NCBI GenBank assembly: GCA_049115695.1 | Contig: JAGDZR010000010.1 | Coordinates: 62,001-126,000 of the forward strand | Source of the DNA: JAGDZR01 sp049115695 | Lineage (GTDB): Bacteria; Bacteroidota; Bacteroidia; Cytophagales; Cyclobacteriaceae | Length of the DNA stretch: 64,000 bases | Direction: 5' to 3' | Part shown: piece by piece, positions 35,960-45,226 of the stretch | Numbering within the stretch: position 1 is the first letter of the stretch | Layout: each line of letters starts with the position of its first letter | Notes under the pieces: generated by a model | Told to the model about the DNA's origin: nothing | Database searches by the model: none | The model's input: the letters and a program-made list of their open reading frames with translations, nothing else | Made by a program: the position numbers and the translations under genes

Positions 35960-36571
35960 CTATAAATCAGCCACGTACTTAGCTGGATTACCCATCCATA
36001 CTTGATTAGGAGGAATGGTTCCTCTAACTACTGAACCAGCGCCAATAACTGAATTCTCCCCAATTCTGGCACCCTTTAAAATTGTGGAATGAGCCCCTAT
36101 AAAAACTCCATCTTCAATTACAACTTCCTTCTTTTTGATATTACTAAGCACTTCGGGACTAGATGTCCTTTCTTCTAATGACATTGAGTGAAAATCCGTA
36201 TCATAGATTACTACATTTCCTCCAATTCGAACATTATCCCCAATTGTGACATTCTTGTGACATATGATTGCCGTTGAGCTTATTCCAACATTATTTCCTA
36301 TAGTAAGTACACCGCCTTCACGACAAATGAGTGTCGTCCGATGATTTCGCCCAATTGGGTTGAAAAAGGCCCCGCTGTTTATTCGTGTCTTTCCAAGAAA
36401 TCTAATACTGGCACCTTTTTCAACCTGGACTTTTATTCTTCCGTTAATGGTCAGTCTTGACAAACCTTCTACCCCGAAGGCCATCAACATAAATCGATTA
36501 TAAAACCTGATAGCCAATGAGTACCAAAGTATTCTGTAGATAAATCGAATGCCAGTAATAATTAATCTCAC
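35960..36571 (-). CDS. Hexapeptide-repeat O-acetyltransferase, GTG start
   Basis: This 203-residue left-handed beta-helix protein has turns such as GGVLTIGNNVGISSTAII, NVTIGDNVRIGGNVVIYD and GARIGENSVIGAGSVV, with a conserved C-terminal GNPAKYV. H in DFHSM is the likely catalytic base. An N-terminal hydrophobic stretch (about 3-35) may anchor it to the membrane. It probably O-acetylates a capsule sugar. GTG 36571 overlaps the previous gene's TGA (GTGA). Confidence 0.88.
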   Translation of the reverse strand: MRLIITGIRFIYRILWYSLAIRFYNRFMLMAFGVEGLSRLTINGRIKVQVEKGASIRFLGKTRINSGAFFNPIGRNHRTTLICREGGVLTIGNNVGISSTAIICHKNVTIGDNVRIGGNVVIYDTDFHSMSLEERTSSPEVLSNIKKKEVVIEDGVFIGAHSTILKGARIGENSVIGAGSVVRGTIPPNQVWMGNPAKYVADL

Positions 36572-37713
36572 TGCTTTATTAAGGATTTATAAATATTAAG
36601 ATATGTCTTTGTTATTGCTTCTGGCTTATGTCTATCCCTAGCCATTTTCTTTCCAACTTCACTAATTGTTTTAACAAGCTGGTCGTTTTTCAAAACTCTA
36701 TCAATCGTCTTGGACAATTCATCAATATTCAATGGTACAAGTACCCCTGTTCTTCCCTGTTCGATCAAACTTGAAACACCACCAACATTTGACGCTATAA
36801 CTGGTAAACCGAGAACTTGTGCTTCACAAATACTATTCGGGCTGTTGTCTATATATGATGGATGTATCATGAACCTACTGGATTGCATGTGCCTTACAAT
36901 CTGAGTAGCATTTAATTTGCCTAAAAATGTGACCGAAAATGGTAGGTCTTCAATAGTCTTAAGGGTCTGCCTAATGATTGAATTCAGTTCCTCATGATTT
37001 CCCCCGCCTGCTACAAGTAGCTTCTCCTTAAAGCTCGATTGTCGTAAAGCAAGCAACGTTTCTCTTAATCCTTTGATTGGGTTAAGTCCCCCAATAAAGA
37101 AAATATTGCTATTTTTTGCATAATTAACTGGCTCATTCGTAAAGAATTCTTTTCTGATCGCTTCCCATCCAAGGTATATCAAAGCATTTTTATTTGCACC
37201 AAGTACTGCTGATTTATCCCAATGAGTCCTACATATGAATTGATTTGTTCTCTTAATTCCGTTTAACTCAAAAAGAGCATTTAGGCGCCACTGATATTTT
37301 TGGCTTAAAAGACTATTTGGCAATACCCGCCAGTATTTATGTAGTAATCCTTGAACACTAGTAACAAATGGTAAATTCCCATTGAAACACGCGTATTCAT
37401 ATTGATGTTCAGTTCCATGTATATGGACTAAATCAAATCGATGAGAATTTTTTCTCAACCAAGCTTTCAACTTAATGATTTTCAGTAAGTTGAATGTGAT
37501 CAAATCTATTTTTTTAGTATGTGTGTCTAGCACTTCAACTGAAAAAGTATCTGTCTTAATTCCTTCTAGAAGCTGACCATTTGAAAGAGTAAGAATGGTT
37601 AACTTACAATGAGGGGAGATTAATTTAGCCAATTCTGTTACCCAGGGTGCACTATGACTAGAATTCTCAAATGGATAAGGGGCTATCCATAATACTCTCA
37701 TTAATTTCGTCAT
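36568..37713 (-). CDS. Glycosyltransferase family 4
   Basis: This GT-B enzyme has about 381 residues from ATG 37713, whose ATGA overlaps the upstream GT2 stop; an in-frame TTG at 37728 is less likely. The N-terminus MRVLWIAPYPFENSSH and the donor motif HPSYIDNSPNSICEAQVLGLPVI identify GT4. It adds one sugar at the cytoplasmic face. It is the second gene of block A. Confidence 0.9.
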   Translation of the reverse strand: MTKLMRVLWIAPYPFENSSHSAPWVTELAKLISPHCKLTILTLSNGQLLEGIKTDTFSVEVLDTHTKKIDLITFNLLKIIKLKAWLRKNSHRFDLVHIHGTEHQYEYACFNGNLPFVTSVQGLLHKYWRVLPNSLLSQKYQWRLNALFELNGIKRTNQFICRTHWDKSAVLGANKNALIYLGWEAIRKEFFTNEPVNYAKNSNIFFIGGLNPIKGLRETLLALRQSSFKEKLLVAGGGNHEELNSIIRQTLKTIEDLPFSVTFLGKLNATQIVRHMQSSRFMIHPSYIDNSPNSICEAQVLGLPVIASNVGGVSSLIEQGRTGVLVPLNIDELSKTIDRVLKNDQLVKTISEVGKKMARDRHKPEAITKTYLNIYKSLIKQ

Positions 37714-38588
37714 TTTAACCTCTTCCAAACCGGATATATAATTTTTGGAGCTATTCTGAAAATCCTGTACTTGGTAGATAAACCAGTTTTAATTTTCCTT
37801 AGTTCTTTAACATAAAAATTGCAATATTCAGACCCTTTTTCATTTGCATTAATCCAGTTCCGAAGGAGATAATTTGCTTTATTTTCAATATTGGTAATTT
37901 CTTTCCCATACTTGGTATAAAATTGAATCATTGAATCAAAATCATGCTTAACCTCTCTATCTTTTTCCCAGTACACTACTACTTCAGCCTTATTTGAAAA
38001 TGTCCATCCAAACGCTTTCCCATATCTGATGAAATAGTCTAAATCCTGATGTCTTTGTAAGGACTCATCCCATTTAAGCTGGACTGCTTCCTCTCTGGGC
38101 AAAAAATAAGTTGATGTGGCGGCTATAAGGTCCTTTTCAAAAATAAAATCCACATAAGATTCGTTAGAACGAAGTGCACGGGATTTTGACTTAACTCTAT
38201 CATCACCATCATCAATGATAATCGCACTGTAAATTCCTCCTTTTCCTTCTTGATTTTGAACGACTTCCATATCAGATTTCAGCTTTGAGGGAAGTAACTC
38301 ATCATCAGAATCAAGCATAGCTACAAAAGATCCTGCTGCATTTTCTATACCTAAGTTTCTGCAAGCATTTGCTCCTTTAGGTCTTTCTTGTGGTCTTTCT
38401 AACCATTTGATTTCAGCATTATTTTTCGAATAACTCAACACCAAATCTTTAGACGAGTCAGTTGAGCCATCATCAACAATTAGGAGTTCCCAATTCTTGT
38501 ATTCTTGATTAAGAACACTTTCAATGCACCTTTTCAAAGTATGTGCCCGATTGTATGCCGGCACAACAACTGATATTATAGGTTCCAT
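37710..38588 (-). CDS. Glycosyltransferase family 2, first gene of block A
   Basis: This 292-residue GT-A enzyme has VSVVVPAYNRAHTLKRCIESV, LLIVDDGSTDSS and the metal site LDSDDELL. Downstream it shows GANACRNLGIENA, like the GT2 at 41467-42516. It is the promoter-proximal gene of the 17-gene minus-strand block A. The roughly 250 bp upstream, shared with the divergent sulfotransferase, must hold the promoter. Confidence 0.91.
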   Translation of the reverse strand: MEPIISVVVPAYNRAHTLKRCIESVLNQEYKNWELLIVDDGSTDSSKDLVLSYSKNNAEIKWLERPQERPKGANACRNLGIENAAGSFVAMLDSDDELLPSKLKSDMEVVQNQEGKGGIYSAIIIDDGDDRVKSKSRALRSNESYVDFIFEKDLIAATSTYFLPREEAVQLKWDESLQRHQDLDYFIRYGKAFGWTFSNKAEVVVYWEKDREVKHDFDSMIQFYTKYGKEITNIENKANYLLRNWINANEKGSEYCNFYVKELRKIKTGLSTKYRIFRIAPKIIYPVWKRLK

Positions 38589-38838
38589 ACCATCAAAGTA
38601 AAAATGAGCAAATGGAATTGGTTTCCGTTCGAAATGATTTGATTACACAATCGCTAATCATTTCAATTCACCCAACTCGCAAAACTATGAAAGGGATGCA
38701 CAATTACATCGCACTTGCTCATCAATTGTTAATGAAAGAGCCAAATCGTATTGTTCAGAGGGACAGCATGCCTTTTAATTCAAAGTCTTAGTTTTTTATG
38801 GGAATTGCTTTCCTTTGTGGAAATTTTGAAACACATCA
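38589..38838. other. Divergent intergenic region with inverted repeat
   Basis: This region separates the first gene of block A (minus) from a sulfotransferase (plus). GAAATGATT (38631-38639) and AATCATTTC (38656-38664) form a perfect 9-bp inverted repeat with a 16-nt spacer, a possible regulator site. Near-matches to TAnnTTTG occur on both strands, but none is exact. A 34-codon frame (38687-38791) is not convincing. Confidence 0.45.
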
Positions 38839-39624
38839 ATGGATATTTCTGCCATCTTTAACAACGTAAAACTCAAAACAATCAAGGAAATCAATAATTC
38901 CTTAACGTTTGTTTGGGGAGAACAACTACATACATCTTATGTGGTAGAATTCCCAAAATGTGGTGGTACATGGGTTTCTGAATTAGTGAGAACCTATTTG
39001 CGTATTGACAAGAAATATGGCACATCGAATTTTGTCAAAAAAAATGCGGTTATCCAGCGACACACTTTACCCAAATCATACATTAACAAGGCCATCGTTG
39101 TAATCAGAGACCCGAAGGATATGCTGGTTTCCTTTTTCTTTTATGAAGTTTTTCGTAACAGAATTATTAATGCGAAACTCCTTGAATTAATTGATTATGA
39201 GGAAGGTCAGGATGAAAAAGTATTGTTTAAAAAATATTGTCTTGAGAAGGTCCTGAGACCCAATAGAACATTCCCTAATTTCTCTTATTCGGATTTCATC
39301 AATCAATGGGAGCGTTTCGAGAATACTCACTTTGTTTCATATGAACAGCTACATGCTAATACCACTAAAGAGTTAGAGCATATGCTTGAATTTCTAGGCT
39401 GCATAATCGACAATAAAAGAGTAGTTGAAACTGTTGAGAAATGTTCCTTCAAAAATGCCTCCGGAGGTAGAAATCTCGGTGAAGAACAAAAATCTGCCTT
39501 TAGAAGAAAGGGAATTGTTGGTGACTGGAAAAACTATTTTGATGATGAGCTTCTTGGACTAGTTGAAAAAGAGATTTCGAGTAAAATAAATAACGAAATA
39601 TCTAAAAGATTTGTAGCTGACTAG
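38839..39624 (+). CDS. Sulfotransferase domain protein, monocistronic
   Basis: This 261-residue classic sulfotransferase has a 5'-phosphosulfate loop EFPKCGGTWVS (37-47), a 3'-phosphate site VVIRDPKDMLVSFF (87-100, with R90 and S98) and the C-terminal RRKGIVGDWK (222-231), which matches the RKGxxGDWK signature. This is the cytosolic/SULT-like branch, unlike the sulfotransferase at 14468. It is predicted to sulfate a polysaccharide sugar with PAPS. It is the only plus-strand gene inside roughly 45 kb of minus-strand genes; its 3' end is 8 bp from the convergent end of block B. Confidence 0.92.
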   Translation: MDISAIFNNVKLKTIKEINNSLTFVWGEQLHTSYVVEFPKCGGTWVSELVRTYLRIDKKYGTSNFVKKNAVIQRHTLPKSYINKAIVVIRDPKDMLVSFFFYEVFRNRIINAKLLELIDYEEGQDEKVLFKKYCLEKVLRPNRTFPNFSYSDFINQWERFENTHFVSYEQLHANTTKELEHMLEFLGCIIDNKRVVETVEKCSFKNASGGRNLGEEQKSAFRRKGIVGDWKNYFDDELLGLVEKEISSKINNEISKRFVAD

Positions 39625-39632
39625 GTCTTCCT

Positions 39633-40541
39633 TCATTCTGTAATAAAAGCACCCTGTTTCTCAGTTAGGACAACACATTTTATGGCTTCTCTTCTATTTT
39701 TAATGAAAAACAGAAGCCTTGGAATAAACTTAGCTGGATTGATTAAGGATAGATAATTCTTAGACATCAACCATTTTAAAAATGAAACAAAACCAAAACT
39801 TGTTCCAGGAACACTCATGCTAATTAGAACACTTCTTTTGAAATATTTCAACTGATTCAGGTCATAGGTTGCTTCAATTCCCGATTTTCGATCATGAATC
39901 ATTGTAGCACCTGGTACAACTCCTATTTTGTATCCATGATATTTTACCCTGTCCGCATAGTTAACATCTTCCCCATAATGCTCAAATATTGGGTTGAAAC
40001 CACCCACCTTGGACAAACACTTTTGGCTTATCAACCACCCTGCTGCATTAACAAAATCGACAGTATATACATTGCTAATTTCTTGATTGAGCAAACTGTC
40101 AGAATAAAGATCTGGACATTTTCCCGGCATTAAATATCGCGAAAAATTGAAATCCAATGCTGTCTCGGTCGCATTTACATGAAGTGGCGACAACACCCCA
40201 TACGCATTATTACTCGCTAGGTGAGTCTCTATCAATAAAGACAAAGTATCGGGCTTTAGATACGCATCCTGATTTAGCAAGTAAATGTAATCCGTACCAC
40301 GCTCAACAGACTTTCTTAACCCGACATTATTTGCCTTTCCAAACCCTAAGTTCCTATCTAACTTGATGGTCTCCAAAGAAAGATCATTGAAGTCAGCAAC
40401 CAGATTAAGTGTATCATCTGTTGAACAATTATCAATAAGAAGCACATGCGGTTGAACTGTGGATTCACGAATACTGCTCAAACATTTATTGATCCATTTA
40501 GACCCATTATAGGTTACCAAAACAATGTCTACCTCAACCAT
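39633..40541 (-). CDS. Glycosyltransferase family 2, last gene of block B
   Basis: This 302-residue WbbL-like GT-A enzyme has VLVTYNGSKWINKCLSSI, LLIDNCSTDDT, the metal site LLNQDAYLKPD and the acceptor segment FEHYGEDVNYADRVKYHGYK. It likely transfers a deoxysugar such as rhamnose or fucose; the specificity is not certain. It overlaps the upstream GT2 gene by 13 bp. Confidence 0.9.
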   Translation of the reverse strand: MVEVDIVLVTYNGSKWINKCLSSIRESTVQPHVLLIDNCSTDDTLNLVADFNDLSLETIKLDRNLGFGKANNVGLRKSVERGTDYIYLLNQDAYLKPDTLSLLIETHLASNNAYGVLSPLHVNATETALDFNFSRYLMPGKCPDLYSDSLLNQEISNVYTVDFVNAAGWLISQKCLSKVGGFNPIFEHYGEDVNYADRVKYHGYKIGVVPGATMIHDRKSGIEATYDLNQLKYFKRSVLISMSVPGTSFGFVSFLKWLMSKNYLSLINPAKFIPRLLFFIKNRREAIKCVVLTEKQGAFITE

Positions 40542-41470
40542 AATCTGAATTTTCGATACAGCACTTGCGCTAATTTATTGGGCGCTCCAACAGCGCCAAG
40601 TATTTCCTTAGTTGTAAAAGTATTTAGAGCACTTACAAAACTAAGCGCCACAAGTAATTCTCGGATTTTGATCTCCTGTTTCTTGGATAGATCTGGTGTC
40701 TTTTCGCGATAATACTTGTAATGGTCAGATTGTAATAGCGTCCTTGCCAGATAAACCCGATCTAAGACAAAAGGAGAAACACCTTTTCTCTGCATGTTCC
40801 TGCTAGTCTCTGACATATTATGAACTCGAAACGATACGAGTTCATGGTTTAGAAAGTGTATTGGTTCATTCAATGCGATACGTAACCAATACTCGAAATC
40901 GCAAAGCTGCTTAAGGTGGTGATCAAAAACACCATACTTCTGGATGAGTTCTTTACTGAACAGACCAGCGATGGGTTCTCCCAGAAAATTGCTTCCAAGA
41001 TAATCTTCATTAAAAAGGCGAACTATGTGTTCAGGTTGATAGTTTCTTGACTTACTTTCAAAATCACTTAACTGCTTAAGTTGCTGAAGGGAGTTGGTGC
41101 CAAAATACCTTCGTCTGCATAAAACCAGGTTGACTTCATTGGCAATTGCCGATTGATACAATCTTTCTATACAATCTCTCTCCATTAAATCATCCTGAAA
41201 ATGAAATTTTATCCAATCTCCCCTGACTAGTTCCAGACAACCATTCCAGTTGCCCACTAATCCGATATTCTGTTCATTGGCCACATACCTAATCCGATCA
41301 TCTAGCTTTTGATATTTCTGAATGACTTGAACCGAGGTGTCTGTAGATTGATCATCTACCACAATAATTTCAATGTTATCATAGGTTTGATCAAGTGCAC
41401 AGTCAATGGCTTCACTGAGAAATTTTTCCCCGTTATACACCGGAATACAAATGCTGACTAAAGGTTTCAA
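40529..41470 (-). CDS. Glycosyltransferase family 2, TTG start
   Basis: This 313-residue GT-A enzyme has VSICIPVYNGEKFLSEAI, IIVVDDQSTDTS and the metal site FQDDLME. The start is TTG at 41468-41470, which overlaps the upstream stop (TTGA); there is no suitable ATG. It transfers one sugar in the polymer made by block B. Confidence 0.89.
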   Translation of the reverse strand: MKPLVSICIPVYNGEKFLSEAIDCALDQTYDNIEIIVVDDQSTDTSVQVIQKYQKLDDRIRYVANEQNIGLVGNWNGCLELVRGDWIKFHFQDDLMERDCIERLYQSAIANEVNLVLCRRRYFGTNSLQQLKQLSDFESKSRNYQPEHIVRLFNEDYLGSNFLGEPIAGLFSKELIQKYGVFDHHLKQLCDFEYWLRIALNEPIHFLNHELVSFRVHNMSETSRNMQRKGVSPFVLDRVYLARTLLQSDHYKYYREKTPDLSKKQEIKIRELLVALSFVSALNTFTTKEILGAVGAPNKLAQVLYRKFRLWLR

Positions 41471-42516
41471 TGCTCGACTTTATTCATTGATCTCTCTTCT
41501 AATTTTATTTCGTTAGGAACCAATCTGTTAAAAAAACCGGCAGCAATTGTTTTTGTTAATAACCCTGGAATTAAATGATAGAGTTTCAGCAGCAACAAAT
41601 ATATTTTGATCTTGACTCGGCTAATAGTTGAAAAATCTAGTTTAGACAATTCATTGACCAATCTAATCGCTTTTAACTTTCCATGATTTTTCACCCATCG
41701 AACGGCTATGCTAAACAAAACCATTCCACAAATTTTTAAGTAATCTGAACCATAATTGTTTTTTTCGAGCGAATTGATAAACCCTATCACCAAAGCTTCA
41801 TCAACTGCAATTTTATCTGGACGGTTGATGCTTTGTTGGCTTATTGAATCTTGAGAATGTCTACGCAAATAACAATCCGGTTTTCTGTCAAGAAAACACC
41901 TAAAAGAAGCCCCCCTTATTAATTGCTGAACATGAAACTCATAATCCTGTCTAAAAGTCAATCCCTCCTGAAACCCATCAATGGTTTGCAAATAGCTCCT
42001 TTTGTAAATCGGCATCATGGTCTGCCAAACGGCATCCCTTTTCAAAAACCTAATCAGATAGTCCTCATTATTTTCAACATTCCATCTTAAACCTGAATCT
42101 TCAACTGATTGCTCGAAGATCGACGCAGGAAATACCAAAAAATCATATTGGTCGTCATTTTCAAATTCTTGTACTCTGTTAAATAGGCAATCAGAATGTA
42201 GCAAATCATCTGAATCAAGGAAAATAATGTACTTACCTATAGCAAGATCAATTCCCATGTTTCTACACGTGGGTGCTCCTTTTGGCAACCTATTTCGTTT
42301 GAAGAGTTGTATTCTTTTATCTACTTGGCTAATGGATTTGACAACCTCTATCGACTTATCGTCAGAACCGTCATCTACTACTATAACCTCGAAATCCTTG
42401 TAAACTTGATGACTTAGTGAATCGAGGCATTCCTTTACTAAACGCTCCCTATTAAATAATGGAATGATAACTGAAACAATTGGTTGATCAACTCTATCGT
42501 ACCTGATGCTTTGCAT
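41467..42516 (-). CDS. Glycosyltransferase family 2
   Basis: This GT-A enzyme has about 349 residues from ATG 42516 (an in-frame TTG lies two codons upstream). Motifs are VSVIIPLFNRERLVKECLDSL, VIVVDDGSDDKS, GAPTCRNMGID and the metal site LDSDDLLH. The C-terminal 100 residues are helical and less conserved. It resembles the GT2 at 37710-38588. A 54-bp gap separates it from the upstream GT4 gene. Confidence 0.89.
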   Translation of the reverse strand: MQSIRYDRVDQPIVSVIIPLFNRERLVKECLDSLSHQVYKDFEVIVVDDGSDDKSIEVVKSISQVDKRIQLFKRNRLPKGAPTCRNMGIDLAIGKYIIFLDSDDLLHSDCLFNRVQEFENDDQYDFLVFPASIFEQSVEDSGLRWNVENNEDYLIRFLKRDAVWQTMMPIYKRSYLQTIDGFQEGLTFRQDYEFHVQQLIRGASFRCFLDRKPDCYLRRHSQDSISQQSINRPDKIAVDEALVIGFINSLEKNNYGSDYLKICGMVLFSIAVRWVKNHGKLKAIRLVNELSKLDFSTISRVKIKIYLLLLKLYHLIPGLLTKTIAAGFFNRLVPNEIKLEERSMNKVEH

Positions 42517-42570
42517 TTTCAAACTTTATTCCCTTAATAGTCAGGTTTCTTCAGGCTTAATAAACACTAA

Positions 42571-43659
42571 TTATGAAGTAAGTGCTTTGTTCAAATTGCC
42601 CAAATGATTATTCAAGGAAAAATTCTTTTTCACATTAGCTCGCCCATTTCTACCCATTTCTTTAATCAAACTCTTGTCTTTTAAAAGTATAATGATTTTG
42701 TCTGCCATATCGTCGATATCTCCTTCCTTAACAAGAAAACCAGATATTTCCTCTTCTACAACTTCAGGAATTCCAGCATGTCTTGTTGATACGACAGGTA
42801 AGCCGGCAGCCATAGCATCGAGAATTGCAACAGGTGTGCCCTCTGAATCTCCTGAGGTCGCTACTTTAGAATGCTGAACGAATACCGATGAGTCAGCCAA
42901 CAACTCTTTTTGTTTTGCCTGATTTATAATTCCAAGGAAAAATACATTTTCGGACATTTTTAAAGAATCAACCAAATCCTTGCACATAGGTAAATAATCT
43001 CCATCACCTGCCATAATTAGCCTTGCCTTAGGTACTTTACGCAACACTTTTTGAAATGCCAAAATGGTGAGATATGGTGCTTTTTTCTCTACAAATCTTC
43101 CAATGGCAAGTACATTTAGAGTGTTGTAAGAAGGCTCCACCTCGAAAAAAGTTTCGTCAGGGCCCGCTGGGGAATAGATGATTTTATCTTCTGGGCAATC
43201 AAATCGCCTTAAATTTTCTCGCATGTGATTTGAAACAATCACTACTTTTTTGCAATGTTTAAATAAATTTCTATACCCATTTTCATATTTCTGCAATACA
43301 CTATAATTAGATATTTCATAGCCCAATGCCGTAGTGACCAATGGCACATTTAATTCCTTACAAGTATCCATAACATTACTTGCCAGGTTAAGATATTCAG
43401 CCAGAACAGTCTCAATCTTCTTTCTCCTAAGCCATTTTTTTAAATAGTATTTTTTGTAAGAGTCACCACTTCTTCGGTTAACAAAATCGAGAAATCGCAA
43501 AAATCTTACCATCTGTTTGTTGATAACATATTCATCACATTGAAATGGTATCCAACCACCATAAATCACAGTAACTTCAAAAGGAAGAAACCTGATGTGA
43601 TTGTTGATAAATGTTTCACTGGGAGTTGGCTTTTCGTATACCAATACAGCTAGTCTCAT
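42571..43659 (-). CDS. Glycosyltransferase family 4
   Basis: This 362-residue GT-B enzyme has the donor segment SGDSEGTPVAILDAMAAGLPV; the second Glu of EX7E is Asp here. The segment AIGRFVEKKAPYL precedes it. This pattern is seen in colanic-acid WcaL-like and mannosyltransferase enzymes. It overlaps the SDR gene by 4 bp. Confidence 0.9.
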   Translation of the reverse strand: MRLAVLVYEKPTPSETFINNHIRFLPFEVTVIYGGWIPFQCDEYVINKQMVRFLRFLDFVNRRSGDSYKKYYLKKWLRRKKIETVLAEYLNLASNVMDTCKELNVPLVTTALGYEISNYSVLQKYENGYRNLFKHCKKVVIVSNHMRENLRRFDCPEDKIIYSPAGPDETFFEVEPSYNTLNVLAIGRFVEKKAPYLTILAFQKVLRKVPKARLIMAGDGDYLPMCKDLVDSLKMSENVFFLGIINQAKQKELLADSSVFVQHSKVATSGDSEGTPVAILDAMAAGLPVVSTRHAGIPEVVEEEISGFLVKEGDIDDMADKIIILLKDKSLIKEMGRNGRANVKKNFSLNNHLGNLNKALTS

Positions 43660-44351
43660 GACTTAGAATAATATTTGGCAAGCAAATTCAATAAGTAATC
43701 TTCCTTTCCAGCAAAATACTTGTCATAATCAGGGATCAGCTGTTGAACGGCACTTAGGTCAATCGAAACACCAACACCTTTATCAACCAATTGTGAGTTG
43801 GAGCTGAGGTTGAAATGCTTTTCAATTGCTGATAAGATATCAATGACCTTAAAGTCATGGACATTGGCAATGTTGTAAATATTGCTTTTCGCGCTTTTGT
43901 TAATAATTTCCTTGGTTATTTCAAAAGCATGATCAATGTCCAGTAGATTTCTGGTTGCCCCACTCCATACTTCAATATTTTGGCGCTCTTTGACACAATT
44001 CGCCAAGTAGTTAAATAAGGTGTTTCGATTATTGGTCAGTCCTACAACATTCGATAACCGGAGAATTAAATAGTTATTTGACCTATTAATAATCTCTTGT
44101 TCCATCCTAAGCTTATGCCTTACATATTCATTACCATTTTGAAACGAATCATAAATGCTACATGTACTAAAATATACAAGTCTCAGAGCAGGATTCTCAG
44201 ATAGGGTCTTGATTAGTAGGTTCTTTTCGCGATCATATTCAACAAGTTTGGTCTCTGATGAATTGGATACACCAGAAGCAAATATTACTACCTCGTCATC
44301 ATTTTCAAAAGACTTAAATGCTTTTGCCAGCAATCCGTTTCCAACTACCAT
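43656..44351 (-). CDS. Short NAD(P)-dependent epimerase/reductase (extended SDR)
   Basis: This 231-residue protein begins directly at the nucleotide-binding loop (VVGNGLLAKAF) and has FSTCSIYD and YVRHK as the Ser/Tyr/Lys active site (Tyr and Lys near 76-80). It ends before the full substrate domain usual for extended SDRs of about 300 residues. It resembles RmlD or nucleotide-sugar reductase/epimerase proteins. It may finish a nucleotide-sugar donor for block B. No frameshift is evident, so the short form may be native. Confidence 0.8.
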   Translation of the reverse strand: MVVGNGLLAKAFKSFENDDEVVIFASGVSNSSETKLVEYDREKNLLIKTLSENPALRLVYFSTCSIYDSFQNGNEYVRHKLRMEQEIINRSNNYLILRLSNVVGLTNNRNTLFNYLANCVKERQNIEVWSGATRNLLDIDHAFEITKEIINKSAKSNIYNIANVHDFKVIDILSAIEKHFNLSSNSQLVDKGVGVSIDLSAVQQLIPDYDKYFAGKEDYLLNLLAKYYSKS

Positions 44352-44378
44352 TATACTTATGTGATTTAGTACTTACTC

Positions 44379-45131
44379 TTACTTAGTACAGTAATAAATA
44401 TCTTCATCCATGAATCCAAATTTGAAATAATCCTTTGAACCCAGCCTTTGATAAAGATCGATCACCTCTACGTCAAATCCCGACGATTCCAGCCTTTCTT
44501 TGTAGTCAAGCCCATATACCCTGACATGATCCCACTGTCCAAATCGTTTTTCACGTTCCTTTGGATCTGTAATTGACCAATCCTCATATGTTTTTTCCCT
44601 TGATTTGTCTAGCGGCACCTGAAGAATAGCCCACCCTCCTGGTTTCAAAATTCTATACAATTCTTTCATTGCCGTGATATCTTCCGGTATATGTTCTAAA
44701 ACATGAGAGCATATGATCCCGTCATAAGAATTGTTTTCGTCTGGCATTTGAGTAAGATCTCTATCAACGGTTCCTGCTGGATACTCATCGGGATATCCAT
44801 CACCAAATTTTGCACATGGAACGTAATCAATATTTGCTTTGGCAGCTAAAGCATTATAGAACAGTTCCTCAGGCGCGACGTGAAGCATTCTCAATGGACC
44901 ATTGAACAACTTCCTGTCCTGAATAACATACCACATTAGACGATGACGTTCGAGCGAATTACATTTAGGACATTGAGCATTGGCCCTTTTTTGGCTAACT
45001 CCCCCTGGTAGAAAGGTGAGAAAATAGTTCTCACAAAAGGAACAGTATACATTGGATGAGGATTTCATCACAATATCCCATGCATTCTTCATGAAATATT
45101 TTTTAATGATCTTATTTACAATGTTCGGCAT
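44379..45131 (-). CDS. Class I SAM methyltransferase with zinc ribbon
   Basis: This 250-residue protein has C30, C33, C54 and C57 forming a zinc ribbon, followed by a Methyltransf_11-type domain in which SHVLEHIPEDITAMKELYRILKPGG is the most recognisable part. It may methylate a sugar or a lipid-linked intermediate. It follows the longest gap of block B's glycosyltransferase part (95 bp), which contains a promoter-like element. Confidence 0.87.
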   Translation of the reverse strand: MPNIVNKIIKKYFMKNAWDIVMKSSSNVYCSFCENYFLTFLPGGVSQKRANAQCPKCNSLERHRLMWYVIQDRKLFNGPLRMLHVAPEELFYNALAAKANIDYVPCAKFGDGYPDEYPAGTVDRDLTQMPDENNSYDGIICSHVLEHIPEDITAMKELYRILKPGGWAILQVPLDKSREKTYEDWSITDPKEREKRFGQWDHVRVYGLDYKERLESSGFDVEVIDLYQRLGSKDYFKFGFMDEDIYYCTK

Positions 45132-45187
45132 TTGACTTTATCTATGAATAGTCTGCATTCAGATCGTCACTAAATGTCAACGACGAG

Positions 45188-45195
45188 CAAAGATA
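45188..45195 (-). promoter_or_regulatory. Candidate internal -7 element TATCTTTG
   Basis: The minus-strand TATCTTTG matches TAnnTTTG in the 95-bp gap between a GT2 and the methyltransferase gene and would give a leader of about 50 nt. No -33 TTG at the right spacing was found. Confidence 0.35.
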
Positions 45196-45226
45196 ACTTT
45201 TACACGATTTTTAATTAGAGAAATAA

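Noticed and set aside
38687..38791. 34-codon plus-strand frame upstream of the lone sulfotransferase
   Set aside because: It has no terminator, no conserved feature and no clear promoter; chance frames of this length are common.
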